From the NCBI GenBank assembly GCA_902597385.1, contig CACJXQ010000011.1, positions 1 to 55,097 on the forward strand: DNA of 55,097 nt, in the 5' to 3' direction. The notes under the pieces were generated by a model. It made no database searches. It saw nothing but the letters and a program-made list of their open reading frames with translations, and had not been told where the DNA came from. Each line of letters starts with the position of its first letter. The stretch's first letter is position 1. A program made the position numbers and the translations under genes. The DNA is from an uncultured Pseudomonadota bacterium (GTDB lineage Bacteria; Pseudomonadota; Gammaproteobacteria; Ga0077536). Positions 8,204 to 17,714 of this stretch are shown piece after piece.

Positions 8204-9820
8204 ATGTCGAAAGCAAAAGAGAATTCCAATCAGATTTTTGACGCAATAGTGATAGGTGCAGGTATATCAGGAATGTACCAACTATACTCACTCCGTAAAC
8301 TTGGAAAATCAGTCAAAGTCGTTGAAGCAGGTAGCGACGTCGGCGGAACGTGGTATTGGAATCGATACCCAGGCTGTCGTTTTGATTCGGAGAGCTATAG
8401 CTATGCGTATTCTTTCTCTAAAGATTTACTAGAAGAGTGGGACTGGACTGAGCATTTTTCTCCACAGCCTGAAACCCTAAAATACTTACAATATGTTGCG
8501 AAAAAATTTGATCTTAAAAAAGACATTCAATTTAATGCTAAGGTGAAGACCGCTAATTATGACTCCAAAAAAACGAGATGGGTTGTCCGAACTGAGGAAG
8601 GTGACACATTCGAGTCGACTTTTTTAATTACGGCTATTGGAGCTTTGTCCTCACCCTATGTACCAGAATTCAAAGGTAAAGATTCCTTCCGAGGCAAATC
8701 CTGGCACACCTCTCAATGGCCAAAAGAATCAGTTGACCTGAGTACAAAACGCGTAGGTGTAATCGGCACTGGAGCTACAGCGGTCCAAATGATAACCGAA
8801 ATTTCGAAAGATGTGGGTGAACTTTATGTATTTCAACTCAAACCAGAGTACTGCGTGCCTTTAGGAAACAGAAAAATTGACGCAGATACTCAAAAGGATA
8901 TAAAAAAGAGATATCCTGAAATTTTTAAAAAGTGTAAGAATTCATTCGGATCGTTCCTCCACGATTTCGATGAACGTTCCGCACTAGATGTTCCGCCTGA
9001 AGAGAGAGAACGCTTTTACGAGGAACTCTGGGGGCAACCTGGGTTTGGCCTGTGGCTGGGCAATTTCCATGACATTCTTACAAATCAAGAAGCTAATGAT
9101 ACGGTCTCTGAGTTCGTTAGAAAAAAAATCAAAGAACAAGTCGACGATCCTGTAATTGCTGAGAAATTGTGTCCAAAAGATCATGGTTTTGGAACGAGAC
9201 GAGTACCTCTAGAAAGCGGTTATTACAAAGCTTACAATCGCCCTAATGTTCATCTCATCGACATTACCGAAAATCCAATAGAAAATATAACTCCAAGCGG
9301 AATCCAAACTAAAGAGTCCAACATAGATCTAGACCTAATAATTTACGCCACAGGATTCGATGCCATTACCGGAGCCTTTAAAAATATCGAAATTACCGGG
9401 GAGGAAGGCCAAAGCTTGGAAGAGAAATGGAAAGACGGGCCAAGCACTTATCTAGGACTCCAGACTCAAGGTTTTCCCAATTTCTTTACCTTGGTCGGAC
9501 CACATAACGGCAGTACTTTCTGTAACATTCCACGATGCATAGAACAAAATGTTGAATGGGTTTCCGAATGTGTAAAGTACATGTCTGACAATGGCTTTTC
9601 TAAGATAGAAACTGAGAAAAAAGCAGAAGAAGAGTGGACACAACATGTTTATGAAGTCGCAGAACCTTCATTGTTGATGAAAACTGACTCATGGTTCGTT
9701 GGTGCTAACATACCCGGCAAGAAAAGAAATTTTCTCATGTACGCTGGAGGCAGTCCAACCTACAGAGCGAAATGCGAAGAGATTGTTGAGAACGGTTATG
9801 AGGGATTCAAACTGAGTTGA
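8204..9820 (+). CDS. type I Baeyer-Villiger monooxygenase (flavin-dependent)
   Basis: 538 aa. The FAD Rossmann motif is GAGISG (18-23), followed by VGGTWYWNRYPG. The Baeyer-Villiger fingerprint is FRGKSWHTSQW (162-172), and the NADPH motif is GTGATA (188-193). The family converts ketones to esters or lactones with O2 and NADPH. It resembles the cyclohexanone/cyclopentadecanone/steroid group in length. It sits 22 bases before hyuA, so translation is probably coupled in one operon. With two esterases in the window, a ketone-to-ester-to-acid route is plausible; the actual ketone is unknown. Confidence 0.93.
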   Translation: MSKAKENSNQIFDAIVIGAGISGMYQLYSLRKLGKSVKVVEAGSDVGGTWYWNRYPGCRFDSESYSYAYSFSKDLLEEWDWTEHFSPQPETLKYLQYVAKKFDLKKDIQFNAKVKTANYDSKKTRWVVRTEEGDTFESTFLITAIGALSSPYVPEFKGKDSFRGKSWHTSQWPKESVDLSTKRVGVIGTGATAVQMITEISKDVGELYVFQLKPEYCVPLGNRKIDADTQKDIKKRYPEIFKKCKNSFGSFLHDFDERSALDVPPEERERFYEELWGQPGFGLWLGNFHDILTNQEANDTVSEFVRKKIKEQVDDPVIAEKLCPKDHGFGTRRVPLESGYYKAYNRPNVHLIDITENPIENITPSGIQTKESNIDLDLIIYATGFDAITGAFKNIEITGEEGQSLEEKWKDGPSTYLGLQTQGFPNFFTLVGPHNGSTFCNIPRCIEQNVEWVSECVKYMSDNGFSKIETEKKAEEEWTQHVYEVAEPSLLMKTDSWFVGANIPGKKRNFLMYAGGSPTYRAKCEEIVENGYEGFKLS

Positions 9821-9842
9821 GTCCCTACAGGAATCGTTTTGA

Positions 9843-11852
9843 ATGGGCGTCTCAAACCAAAGTGTGCTAGCGATAGATGTAGGGGGTACTTTCGCTGATG
9901 CCACCCTTCTAGACTCTCAGGGTGGAATAAGCCATACAAAGCTCCCCAAAGAATGGCTGACAGAAGAATGTAAGTCTATCCAGAACCTTCTAGGAAATGA
10001 AAAAGAGTACACTCTACACTACAGCACCTCCTTAACGCTTAATCGATTTTTAGAAGGAAAAATCCCCAGAGTTGCCTTAATTGTTAATAAGGGTTTCCAT
10101 TCGTTTATGGAAACTGCTCGGTTACCCAATGAGGTAGCTATGGGATCTAAAACCAGCCTGGTTCCTTTGGAGTATGTGCAAGAGATAACGGGAAGAATCG
10201 ATCACAGAGGTCGAGAAGTAGAAAAATTACAGCCCGAAGAGATCTCGAAGGTAATCGAAAAAATTTGCAAGCAAAATGTGGATGTAGTTGTTATCGCCCT
10301 ACTAAATAGTTCAATAGAGCCTAAACATGAATTGGCAGTACTCCATCAAATCAAGTCTCAAGAACTAGGAATACCAATCATACCTTCCTCGCAGATAGTA
10401 TCCGAGCGAAGCGAATATGAGCGAACACTTGCAGCGATAATCAGCGGATGCTTGACTATCTTCTTCAAAAAAGACGTAGATGAGCTAATTAAAAATCTAC
10501 CCCGTCCTCCATCTAAAACCTTCGTAATGCGATCGAACGGCGGGATAGCAAAAATATCTGAGGACCCTCAAATACCGATCGAAACCCTTTTAAGCGGACC
10601 GGCTGCCGCGGCCACTAGAGCTAGAATCATTGCTCAGAAGATAAATCTTCAAAATGCTATCAGCTTAGATATTGGGGGTACCTCTACAGACCTAAGCCTC
10701 ATAACATCCGGCGTTTTAGATATTTCAAATGAAATAACGATAGCAAATTTCCCAATTAGAATTAATGCGGTAAATGTGCAATCAGTCGGTTCGGGCGGTG
10801 GCTCAATTGCAAAACGTGCTCCAAGCGAAAGGTGGCTAGTTGGACCAGAAAGTGCGGGTGCCAATCCTGGACCCGCCTGCTATGGTCGAGGAGGTGAATC
10901 TCCAACCTTGACTGACGCCCATCTCTATTTAGGCAGACTTCCCATAAAGCTAGCCGAAGGCAAGGTGGTATTGAATCCAGAAAAGTCCAAAACCGCATTA
11001 GAACATTTTGGATCTGGCAGAAAATATAGCGTCGAAAAAACCGCTAGAAGTATTCTAGAGATAGCAAACAATGACATGTGTGGAGCCATCCGACAATTAA
11101 CTGCTCAAAGAACAATACCCATTGAAGATTATAAATTGATCGGAATAGGAGGTGCAGGACCTCTCCATGCGGCAGAAATAGCGAGCTTAGTTGGCATCCG
11201 AACAGTCGTCGTTCCCCAGCATCCAGGAACAGCTTCAGCCCTTGGAGCATTAGAAGCAAATATATTGAAAGACTTTGTCAGCCCCTTTCCCAGTGACAAA
11301 ATTTCTGACGGCGAAGTGGATAGTATTTTTGGCTCGATGGAACAAACCGCTGAGGATTGGTTAACCAGACAAGGCGCTCCCCTCGTAGAATCAACTCTGG
11401 TTCGGAAAATTGATTTGCGCTACAAAGGAATGCGCCACAAATCAACTATTGTATGCCCTTCAAATACAGGCAAAGGCAAATTTTTACTCGAAACCATCCG
11501 CTACTTTCATCAAGACTTCGAAAAACGCACCGGCCAGAACTGGAAAGAGAGAGAACAGGTAGAAATCATCAATTTAAGAGTGTCCCTTGTTGGCAAGGTT
11601 CTAAAGTCAATTCGCGAGTCGGGGTATCCGATGCAAACTGATACATTATCGAATAATCAATTTAGGGAAATTAGTTTCCTGGGACATAAAAAAAGGATAA
11701 AAAGCAAAGTAATCCAAAGATTTTCTCTAAAAACAGGCGATTCTTTTGACGCCCCTTGTGTTATCGAGGAACCGGACTCAACCACGCTCGTTCCGCCCGG
11801 ATGGAGTGTTTACGTAGATAATTTTTTAAATTTAATTCTCGAGAATGAGTAA
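9843..11852 (+). CDS. hydantoinase/oxoprolinase A-type subunit, divergent paralogue (alpha' candidate)
   Basis: 669 aa HyuA/AcxA-type protein with the sugar-kinase-like ATPase fold. The first phosphate loop is DVGGTFAD (12-19) and the second DIGGTSTD (276-283); GSGGGSIA and the GPESAGANPGPACYG loop are also present. The stretch that reads HGTTVATNAI in the next gene is YSTSLTLNRF here, so one conserved nucleotide-side loop has diverged. In a tandem A-A-B order this may be the specialised second A subunit, like alpha and alpha' in acetophenone carboxylase. A-type subunits use ATP to activate an amide/lactam or a carboxylation substrate. It follows the BVMO by 22 bases and precedes the second A gene by 98. 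Confidence 0.85.
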   Translation: MGVSNQSVLAIDVGGTFADATLLDSQGGISHTKLPKEWLTEECKSIQNLLGNEKEYTLHYSTSLTLNRFLEGKIPRVALIVNKGFHSFMETARLPNEVAMGSKTSLVPLEYVQEITGRIDHRGREVEKLQPEEISKVIEKICKQNVDVVVIALLNSSIEPKHELAVLHQIKSQELGIPIIPSSQIVSERSEYERTLAAIISGCLTIFFKKDVDELIKNLPRPPSKTFVMRSNGGIAKISEDPQIPIETLLSGPAAAATRARIIAQKINLQNAISLDIGGTSTDLSLITSGVLDISNEITIANFPIRINAVNVQSVGSGGGSIAKRAPSERWLVGPESAGANPGPACYGRGGESPTLTDAHLYLGRLPIKLAEGKVVLNPEKSKTALEHFGSGRKYSVEKTARSILEIANNDMCGAIRQLTAQRTIPIEDYKLIGIGGAGPLHAAEIASLVGIRTVVVPQHPGTASALGALEANILKDFVSPFPSDKISDGEVDSIFGSMEQTAEDWLTRQGAPLVESTLVRKIDLRYKGMRHKSTIVCPSNTGKGKFLLETIRYFHQDFEKRTGQNWKEREQVEIINLRVSLVGKVLKSIRESGYPMQTDTLSNNQFREISFLGHKKRIKSKVIQRFSLKTGDSFDAPCVIEEPDSTTLVPPGWSVYVDNFLNLILENE

Positions 11853-11950
11853 CATTTTTTTATTTGCATCAACTAAAGGCGAATCCACTTTTCAAATCGA
11901 AACCTTTTTTGTAAAGTACAGAGGGCATTGTCTTCAAAGGAGGAGCGGAG

Positions 11951-14014
11951 ATGGCTTGGCGTATCGCAGTCGATATTGGAGGAACCTTCACGGATGTGGT
12001 CGCACTAGAAGAAAAATCCGGCCAACTACACCTCGCAAAAGTTCCGAGCTCCACAGAAGATCCTTCAGTCGCATTCATCAATAGTGTAAAAAAAATCACA
12101 TCAGATCATAATATAGAACCGCGAAGCATCAACTCTGTTTTCCACGGTACCACAGTAGCTACTAACGCGATAATTGAAAGAAAATATTCAAAAATCGGAC
12201 TCATCGTCACAGATGGTTATCGAGAATCACTTGAAGTAGCGCGGCAAACAGTTCCTGGAGATTTTGGAGATATCACCTGGTGGATAAAACCTGACCGTGT
12301 TGTACCCCTTGAATTTGTAAGAGAAGTCGAGGGGAGAATCGATGTAAACGGAATAGAAACAGACACCATCAGCGAAGAACAAATTAAAAGGGTTATAGAG
12401 GAATTTAAAACATTAGGTGTAGAAGCAATTGCCATTTCCTTACTTCATTCCTATCGAAATCCGCAACATGAGCGCGAGGTTCGTGACATTGTTGAGCAAT
12501 CCTTCAAAGACTGTCATATCTCCATCTCATCAGATATTCTTCGCGAATATCGAGAGTACGAAAGAACAAACACAACCTGCCTAAATACAGCTTTGATGCC
12601 ATTGCTGACTGACTATCACGAAAAACTAGCAACCAACCTCAAATCTTTAAAAATCTCCTCTCCTTTCTACATAATGCGGTCCTCGGGCGGCCTTGCCCAA
12701 GCTGAAGAAATTTCTAAACAACCCATCACTGCGGCCCTCTCTGGTCCAGCAGCCGGAGTTATAGCGGCCACTCATTTTGGGGTTCTAGCTGAGATGCCTA
12801 ATTTAATTTGCTTCGACGTTGGAGGCACGTCTGCCGATATCTGTTTAGTTGAGCAAGGCAAACCTCGAATGCTGACCGAAGGAAGAGTAGATATTTATGA
12901 CGTAAAGACCCCAATGATCGATATCCATGCAGTCGGGGCTGGGGGTGGTTCTATTGCCTGGCTTGCTGGTGGCAGAAGTTTAAAAGTCGGTCCGGATAGT
13001 GCTGGTTCAAACCCCGGCCCAGCCTGTTACGGAAAAGGAGGAACTGAGCCAACTGTGACGGATGCGAATATGGTGCTGGGTCGACTTACGAGCGGCTTGG
13101 CTGGTGGCGACCTTGCCCTAGACTCTAGTTTGGCGGAGGCTGCGGTAAAGAAAATAGCGGAACCCCTTGGCCTAGATCTTTTAAAGGCGGCTGATGGAAT
13201 TCTCAGAATCGCTATAGAAAACATGGCGGCTGGAATCCGCAATGTATCGGTAAAAAGAGGAAGAGATCCGCGGGATTACGCTTTGCTGGCTTTTGGAGGT
13301 GCCGGACCTTTGCATGCTTGTTACTTGGCCGAATGGTTAGGAATGGAAAGAATTTTAATACCCCCTAGCCCAGGGGTGACCTCCGCGTATGGCCTTTTGC
13401 TGACCGATGTTAGGATTGACCAGGTACACACAGATGTACAAAGGGACGATAAAATTAACATGCCCCGAGTACAAGCGAATTACCAACAATTGCAAAAAAA
13501 AGTTACAACCAGACTCAAAGGTGAGGGTTTTGATAAAAATACTTCAATCATGGAATACTTCGTCGATGTTAGATATGCTGGCCAAGCCTACGAAATAAGA
13601 TGCCACATAAACGCAAACACTCTCAAAAACGAATCTAAATTTCGCGAATCCTTAGAGCAATTTCACGAGCATCACCAAGACTTATACGGCTACTCTTACA
13701 AAGATAGAGAAGCTATCGAAATTGTTAATCTGGGTGTCACTGGGATGGGTCTCTTAACAAGGCCAAAAGTACCGACTCTTGAAAAACAAGTACTATCGAC
13801 AGAAGAAGCTCGAAGGTCCGAAGTAGAAATCTACTTCCCAACGATGGCCGGCAAACAAAAATGTTTTACCTACCAAAGGGAAAATCTCGGTTCAGGCGCA
13901 CAGATTAAGGGGCCTGCTGTTATCGAGCAATATGACTCTACTACAGTTGTTCATCCCAACTGGACCGCCACAGTGGATAATTGGGGTAATCTAAAGATTG
14001 GTTACTATGAATAG
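11951..14014 (+). CDS. hydantoinase/oxoprolinase A-type subunit (canonical)
   Basis: 687 aa HyuA-family ATP-binding subunit with all standard motifs: DIGGTFTD near residue 8, HGTTVATNAIIERK, FDVGGTSADICLVE, VGAGGGSIAWL, SNPGPACYGKGG and FGGAGPLHA. It starts at an ATG 7 bases after a very strong AAGGAGG (11937-11943), the best ribosome site in the operon, which could keep its level high after the 98-base gap. HyuB follows 20 bases later. The A/B pair carries out ATP-dependent ring opening (oxoprolinase, N-methylhydantoinase) or ATP-dependent carboxylation (acetone and acetophenone carboxylases). Sequence alone does not separate these two chemistries. Confidence 0.92.
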   Translation: MAWRIAVDIGGTFTDVVALEEKSGQLHLAKVPSSTEDPSVAFINSVKKITSDHNIEPRSINSVFHGTTVATNAIIERKYSKIGLIVTDGYRESLEVARQTVPGDFGDITWWIKPDRVVPLEFVREVEGRIDVNGIETDTISEEQIKRVIEEFKTLGVEAIAISLLHSYRNPQHEREVRDIVEQSFKDCHISISSDILREYREYERTNTTCLNTALMPLLTDYHEKLATNLKSLKISSPFYIMRSSGGLAQAEEISKQPITAALSGPAAGVIAATHFGVLAEMPNLICFDVGGTSADICLVEQGKPRMLTEGRVDIYDVKTPMIDIHAVGAGGGSIAWLAGGRSLKVGPDSAGSNPGPACYGKGGTEPTVTDANMVLGRLTSGLAGGDLALDSSLAEAAVKKIAEPLGLDLLKAADGILRIAIENMAAGIRNVSVKRGRDPRDYALLAFGGAGPLHACYLAEWLGMERILIPPSPGVTSAYGLLLTDVRIDQVHTDVQRDDKINMPRVQANYQQLQKKVTTRLKGEGFDKNTSIMEYFVDVRYAGQAYEIRCHINANTLKNESKFRESLEQFHEHHQDLYGYSYKDREAIEIVNLGVTGMGLLTRPKVPTLEKQVLSTEEARRSEVEIYFPTMAGKQKCFTYQRENLGSGAQIKGPAVIEQYDSTTVVHPNWTATVDNWGNLKIGYYE

Positions 14015-14034
14015 ATTCTGGAAGCACAAAAAAA

Positions 14035-16044
14035 ATGAGTAATAAAAAAACTTTCTCAGAAACTTACTACGCTAAGGAAAATGAGAGAAAAGCTTTTTCT
14101 GACTATGCTCCCTATAGATACGGTGAGGTAGAAATTGATCCAACCGACGAAAGGCGCATAAGAAAAACAAGAGAAAATCTGGACCCCATTTTAGTGGATA
14201 TCGTAGACGGAGGAATTGAAGCTGCAGTGATGGAGGCTGAAGCTGCAGTTGAGAGGACAGCTCGATCCACTATCATTCGTGAACAGCATGATTATCGGGC
14301 ATCACTGAACACCATTGATTGTCTCTCCGTTTCTCGTGTTTCTTGGGCAGCTACAGCCGATCCAATCCGAATGAAATATCCCCTAGAAAAAATATTCCCA
14401 GGAGATGTGTTTATTTACAATGATGTGTATGAATCCGCGGGAACCATTGGTCATCTGCCAGATTATTGTGTAGTTACGCCTGTTTTTTCGAAAGCCAGGT
14501 TAATTGGATTTGCACAAATATTTGGTCATGTCAGCGATGTTGGAGGTAGGATGGCAGGTTCATGGCCAAACACATCGGAGAGTATTTTTGAGGAAGGCAC
14601 CATGTGCCCACCAGTAAAACTATACACTTCAGGAGAGCTTAACAGCGACCTGTATGACATTATACTGAGAAACTCTAGATTTCCTGAAGATTTACGGGGC
14701 GACATCGATTCATTCGTTGGGGCAAACGAAATTATTAGAAGGCGAATTGTTGAGCTATGTGAAAGATTCGGAACTGACGAAGTCGAGGGCGCGTTCTTCG
14801 AAATAATCGACCGTTGTGCAGAAGTGGTGAGAGAAAAAGGGCTACCTTTTTTTCCCGAGGGTGAGTTTGTTGGCGAGGATTTCATAGAAAACGATGGGAT
14901 AACCCTAGAAGAGCCCGTAAAAATGCAAATCACGATCAGAAAATATCCGAAAAAAATGATTTTAGATTTCGAGGGCACTAGTCCTGAGGCCAAAGGTCCT
15001 ATCAACTGGCCTTTAGATGGCAGACACTACTCTAAATGGCTAGGCGCTTTTTTCAAAGCTCAAGTACCCGGCATGATAATCAACGAAGGAGTTACAGATG
15101 TATTCCGTTGTTATATCCCTAAGAGAACCATTCTGAGTTCAGAGTTTCCGGCTCCGGTAGTATCGCGGATGGCAAGCATGCTTCGAATGATAAGCGCGTA
15201 CACTGTAGCCCTCGCAAAAGCTTTTGACGGAGAAGTAGTTGCTGATATGCAAAACATTCAGATTTACGGGCTGTACGGAAAAGATTTAGAGGGAGAATTA
15301 TTCCTAATGCGAGAAATATTTGGAGCGGGTTCTGGTGCCCGACCCTACGCTGACGGTACTGATGCTGTCGATCTAGTTCCTTATTCGAAGAATCTACCAG
15401 CTGAATTCATCGAGCAAAGGTTTCCAGTGACTGTAGAAAAAGTTGGATTAGCTATAGACTCTGGAGGCCCTGGAAAATACAGAGGAGGTCTTGGCTACGT
15501 GAAAGAAATAAGGTCGTCGGTTGATGCGCACTATACTACTGTCACTGAAAGAACCGCTTTTTCACCAATAGGCATCAAAGGGGGAAAGGCTGGCGCGCCG
15601 GGAGGCTCAATAAAAAACCCCGGAGACCCAAACGAAGAAAACGTCTTCTTTAGTCGCGATGCCGTGCCCGTCAAAGCTGGCGAGTTAATAAGACTTGTAA
15701 CACCGGGAGGTGGAGGATGGGGAGACCCACTTGAGCGACCAGTTGACGCTGTCAGACTAGACGTCTTACGCAAATTGGTTTCCTCAGAATCTGCAGAAAG
15801 TGACTATGGTGTTGTTCTAAACGGTGCTGACTTAGTTATAGACCATAAAAAAACCAAAACTTTACGAGAGAAAATCGCAGCTGAAAGAGGCCCGATCAAA
15901 CTCATTGATAGGGGGGCATATGCACAAACGCTCATAAAAAAAGGGATAATATCGGTGAGCGAACCCGAACTCGAATCCGAATCCGAAGCAGATGATGCGG
16001 TCCTCGAATACTACTGGAAAGATCTTTATAAATATAGCAAGTAA
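14035..16044 (+). CDS. hydantoinase/oxoprolinase B-type subunit
   Basis: 669 aa HyuB-family catalytic subunit. Typical blocks are YNDVYESAGTIGHLPD near residues 125-140, FGHVSDVGGRM, a glycine-rich SGGPGKYRGGLG and VTPGGGGWGDPLERP near the C-terminus. In many HyuB proteins the HSDV segment reads HHAD-like, so His and Asp are kept and the second His is lost. There is no C-terminal zinc domain, unlike the B subunit at 29551. A run of GAA/GAATCC codons near 15960-15990 encodes a short acidic SEPELESESE tract. It is the last gene of the rightward operon; a short leftward lipoprotein gene faces it. Confidence 0.92.
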   Translation: MSNKKTFSETYYAKENERKAFSDYAPYRYGEVEIDPTDERRIRKTRENLDPILVDIVDGGIEAAVMEAEAAVERTARSTIIREQHDYRASLNTIDCLSVSRVSWAATADPIRMKYPLEKIFPGDVFIYNDVYESAGTIGHLPDYCVVTPVFSKARLIGFAQIFGHVSDVGGRMAGSWPNTSESIFEEGTMCPPVKLYTSGELNSDLYDIILRNSRFPEDLRGDIDSFVGANEIIRRRIVELCERFGTDEVEGAFFEIIDRCAEVVREKGLPFFPEGEFVGEDFIENDGITLEEPVKMQITIRKYPKKMILDFEGTSPEAKGPINWPLDGRHYSKWLGAFFKAQVPGMIINEGVTDVFRCYIPKRTILSSEFPAPVVSRMASMLRMISAYTVALAKAFDGEVVADMQNIQIYGLYGKDLEGELFLMREIFGAGSGARPYADGTDAVDLVPYSKNLPAEFIEQRFPVTVEKVGLAIDSGGPGKYRGGLGYVKEIRSSVDAHYTTVTERTAFSPIGIKGGKAGAPGGSIKNPGDPNEENVFFSRDAVPVKAGELIRLVTPGGGGWGDPLERPVDAVRLDVLRKLVSSESAESDYGVVLNGADLVIDHKKTKTLREKIAAERGPIKLIDRGAYAQTLIKKGIISVSEPELESESEADDAVLEYYWKDLYKYSK

Positions 16045-16074
16045 GATAAGTTAATCTTAGAGACCACTTTTATT

Positions 16075-16284
16075 CTATCGCTGGGTCTTGGATAAATCCT
16101 CTTCTCCCGGTGCCGTCATTTTTGACATTTGTCTCTCATAATCATCCTCCAAACTTTCCATTGTTTCCCCATAATCACTATAGCGCTCGAGGCCCTCATT
16201 CAAGTCATAAGGATCCTCCTTATTGCCCATACACCCAGTGAAGACCACATAAAGTAGAAGAATTAAAAATTTCAGGAATATCAA
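16075..16284 (-). CDS. small putative lipoprotein
   Basis: 69 aa. It has an N-terminal hydrophobic signal of about 15 residues ending in a lipobox-like VFTG followed by Cys18, then a short, highly charged, probably helical tail rich in Glu, Asp and Tyr. I do not recognise the family. The frame opens with TTG (16284), with GGTGA a few bases upstream; no ATG or GTG lies in frame upstream. It would be exported and lipidated. It stands alone on the minus strand between hyuB and the HbpS-like gene, and its link to either is unknown. Confidence 0.55.
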   Translation of the reverse strand: MIFLKFLILLLYVVFTGCMGNKEDPYDLNEGLERYSDYGETMESLEDDYERQMSKMTAPGEEDLSKTQR

Positions 16285-16337
16285 AACATCACCATAAATA
16301 TGTCAAAATGTTACATGAGAAACTTAGCTTGTGCCGC

Positions 16338-16343
16338 TATAAT
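16338..16343 (+). promoter_or_regulatory. -10 element upstream of the HbpS/GlcG-like gene
   Basis: A perfect TATAAT, 34 bases before the ATG, with a strong AAGGAG ribosome site at 16365-16370 in between. No good -35 hexamer lies at 16-18 bases spacing, so the promoter may be weak or activator-dependent. Confidence 0.35.
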
Positions 16344-16376
16344 AAGCGATAACGACCAAAATTTAAGGAGAAAAAC

Positions 16377-16859
16377 ATGAGAATATTTACCTTAGCTTTT
16401 ATTTTTCTATGGTGTTCACCCAGTTTTTCATTAGGATCAAAACCCTATCTTACGCTTGAAATGGCTGAGAAAATGGCTGATGCCTGTGAAAATATTGCAA
16501 AAGAGAGTAACTGGAGATCAGTAAACATAGCAATATACGACGATGGAGCTAACCTTAAATTATTTCGCCGACAAGACAACTCCTTTCTTCATAGCATAGA
16601 AATAGCACACCTCAAAGCCAAAACCTCGGCTGGGCTGCCTATGTCTACTAGAGCCCTGGGTAATCTAGCATATCAAGATCCTAAGCGGCCTCACGGCATT
16701 GAACAAGTATCAGGACTGGTTGTCTTTGCAGGCGGTCTCCCTATAATGACTCAATCAAATGTCCACATTGGGGGAATTGGGGTGAGTGGAGCAACCGCTG
16801 ATCAAGATGAAGAATGTGCAAAAACTGCCATCGACGCAGTTAGCGATTTACTAAAATAA
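16377..16859 (+). CDS. secreted HbpS/GlcG-like protein (DUF336)
   Basis: 160 aa with a Sec signal peptide (hydrophobic residues 4-13, cleavage near SFS at 16-18). The mature part is a single GlcG/HbpS domain: LTLEMAEKMADACENIA, NIAIYDDGANLKLFRRQDN, AHLKAKTSAGLP, FAGGLPI and GGIGVSGATADQDEECA. The family includes a heme-binding regulator-associated protein and proteins encoded beside glycolate or aromatic catabolic genes, and its function is poorly known. The SDR begins 24 bases later on the same strand, so the two may be co-transcribed. A periplasmic binding role for heme or a small molecule is a guess. Confidence 0.8.
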   Translation: MRIFTLAFIFLWCSPSFSLGSKPYLTLEMAEKMADACENIAKESNWRSVNIAIYDDGANLKLFRRQDNSFLHSIEIAHLKAKTSAGLPMSTRALGNLAYQDPKRPHGIEQVSGLVVFAGGLPIMTQSNVHIGGIGVSGATADQDEECAKTAIDAVSDLLK

Positions 16860-16883
16860 AAAGGGCTATGGGAAGGATTTAAT

Positions 16884-17705
16884 ATGTCGATAAAAACTAT
16901 TGTGATGACTGGTGGATCCTCTGGTATTGGTGCGGCCACGAGTAAACTGTTTCTTGACGACGGAAATAAGGTGATTTCTTTAGATGTGAAGGATCCACTC
17001 GGAGAGGTTACCTCTCATATCGCATGTGATTTAGCCGAGCCAAATTCTATCGCCGAAGCTTTAGAATCCTTACCCGAAGAACGCATAGATGTCCTACTTA
17101 ATATTGCTGGAGTTCCAGGCACCCTTGACCCATCAAAAGTTATGGAAGTCAATTTCTTAGGCTTGCAAAGTTTAACGGACACTATGGAAGGAAGAATTTC
17201 CGAAGGAGGAGCCATCGTCAATGTGGCATCAATCGCCGGATTTAATTGGATGAAAAATATATCTCGGATTAAAGAATTGATTAGCCTGAAGGTTCATTCC
17301 GAGAAAGTTGCGCTGTGCGATTCCTTAAACATGAATGGCGATACTGCCTATGCTTTTAGCAAAGAATGCGTAGTCTTCTATACAATGCACCTTGCGGGAG
17401 TTCTCCAGGCAAGAGGTATTCGCTGCAACAGCGTTAGCCCAGGTCCAGTGGCCACCCCTCTGCTTCCCGAATTTAAAGCTCAGACAGCAGCAGGACAAAT
17501 CGATTGGCTGATCTCTGAAATCGGAAGGCCTGCAGAACCCGAAGAAATAGCCAACGTCATACATTTTCTTGCAAGCGATAAAGCTTCTTATGTAAACGGT
17601 CGAGATATAATAATCGACGGAGGTCTTAGCTCGGGACTCGCAACCGGATCAATTAATAAAACAGACTCCCCGGCCTACCAAGAATCAAGGTTAAATAAAG
17701 AATAA
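16884..17705 (+). CDS. SDR oxidoreductase, coniferyl-alcohol / 3-alpha-hydroxysteroid dehydrogenase-like
   Basis: 273 aa classical SDR with intact motifs: TGGSSGIG (9-16) for NAD(P), NIAG (73-76), Ser116, Tyr156 and Lys160 of the YAFSK catalytic site, and the C-terminal FLASDKASYVNGRDIIIDGG. The insertion NWMKNISRIKELI between Ser116 and Tyr156 is typical of the coniferyl-alcohol dehydrogenase / 3-alpha-hydroxysteroid dehydrogenase subgroup. It would interconvert an alcohol and an aldehyde or ketone in the cytoplasm. GGAAGGA precedes the ATG. Its position next to the ketone-oxidising operon suggests it makes or reduces a ketone intermediate. Confidence 0.88.
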   Translation: MSIKTIVMTGGSSGIGAATSKLFLDDGNKVISLDVKDPLGEVTSHIACDLAEPNSIAEALESLPEERIDVLLNIAGVPGTLDPSKVMEVNFLGLQSLTDTMEGRISEGGAIVNVASIAGFNWMKNISRIKELISLKVHSEKVALCDSLNMNGDTAYAFSKECVVFYTMHLAGVLQARGIRCNSVSPGPVATPLLPEFKAQTAAGQIDWLISEIGRPAEPEEIANVIHFLASDKASYVNGRDIIIDGGLSSGLATGSINKTDSPAYQESRLNKE

Positions 17706-17714
17706 GCTCTCAAG

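Noticed and set aside
14526..15005. 159-codon frame antisense to hyuB
   Set aside because: Lies wholly in a conserved HyuB gene and its product is low-complexity Ser/Pro-rich.
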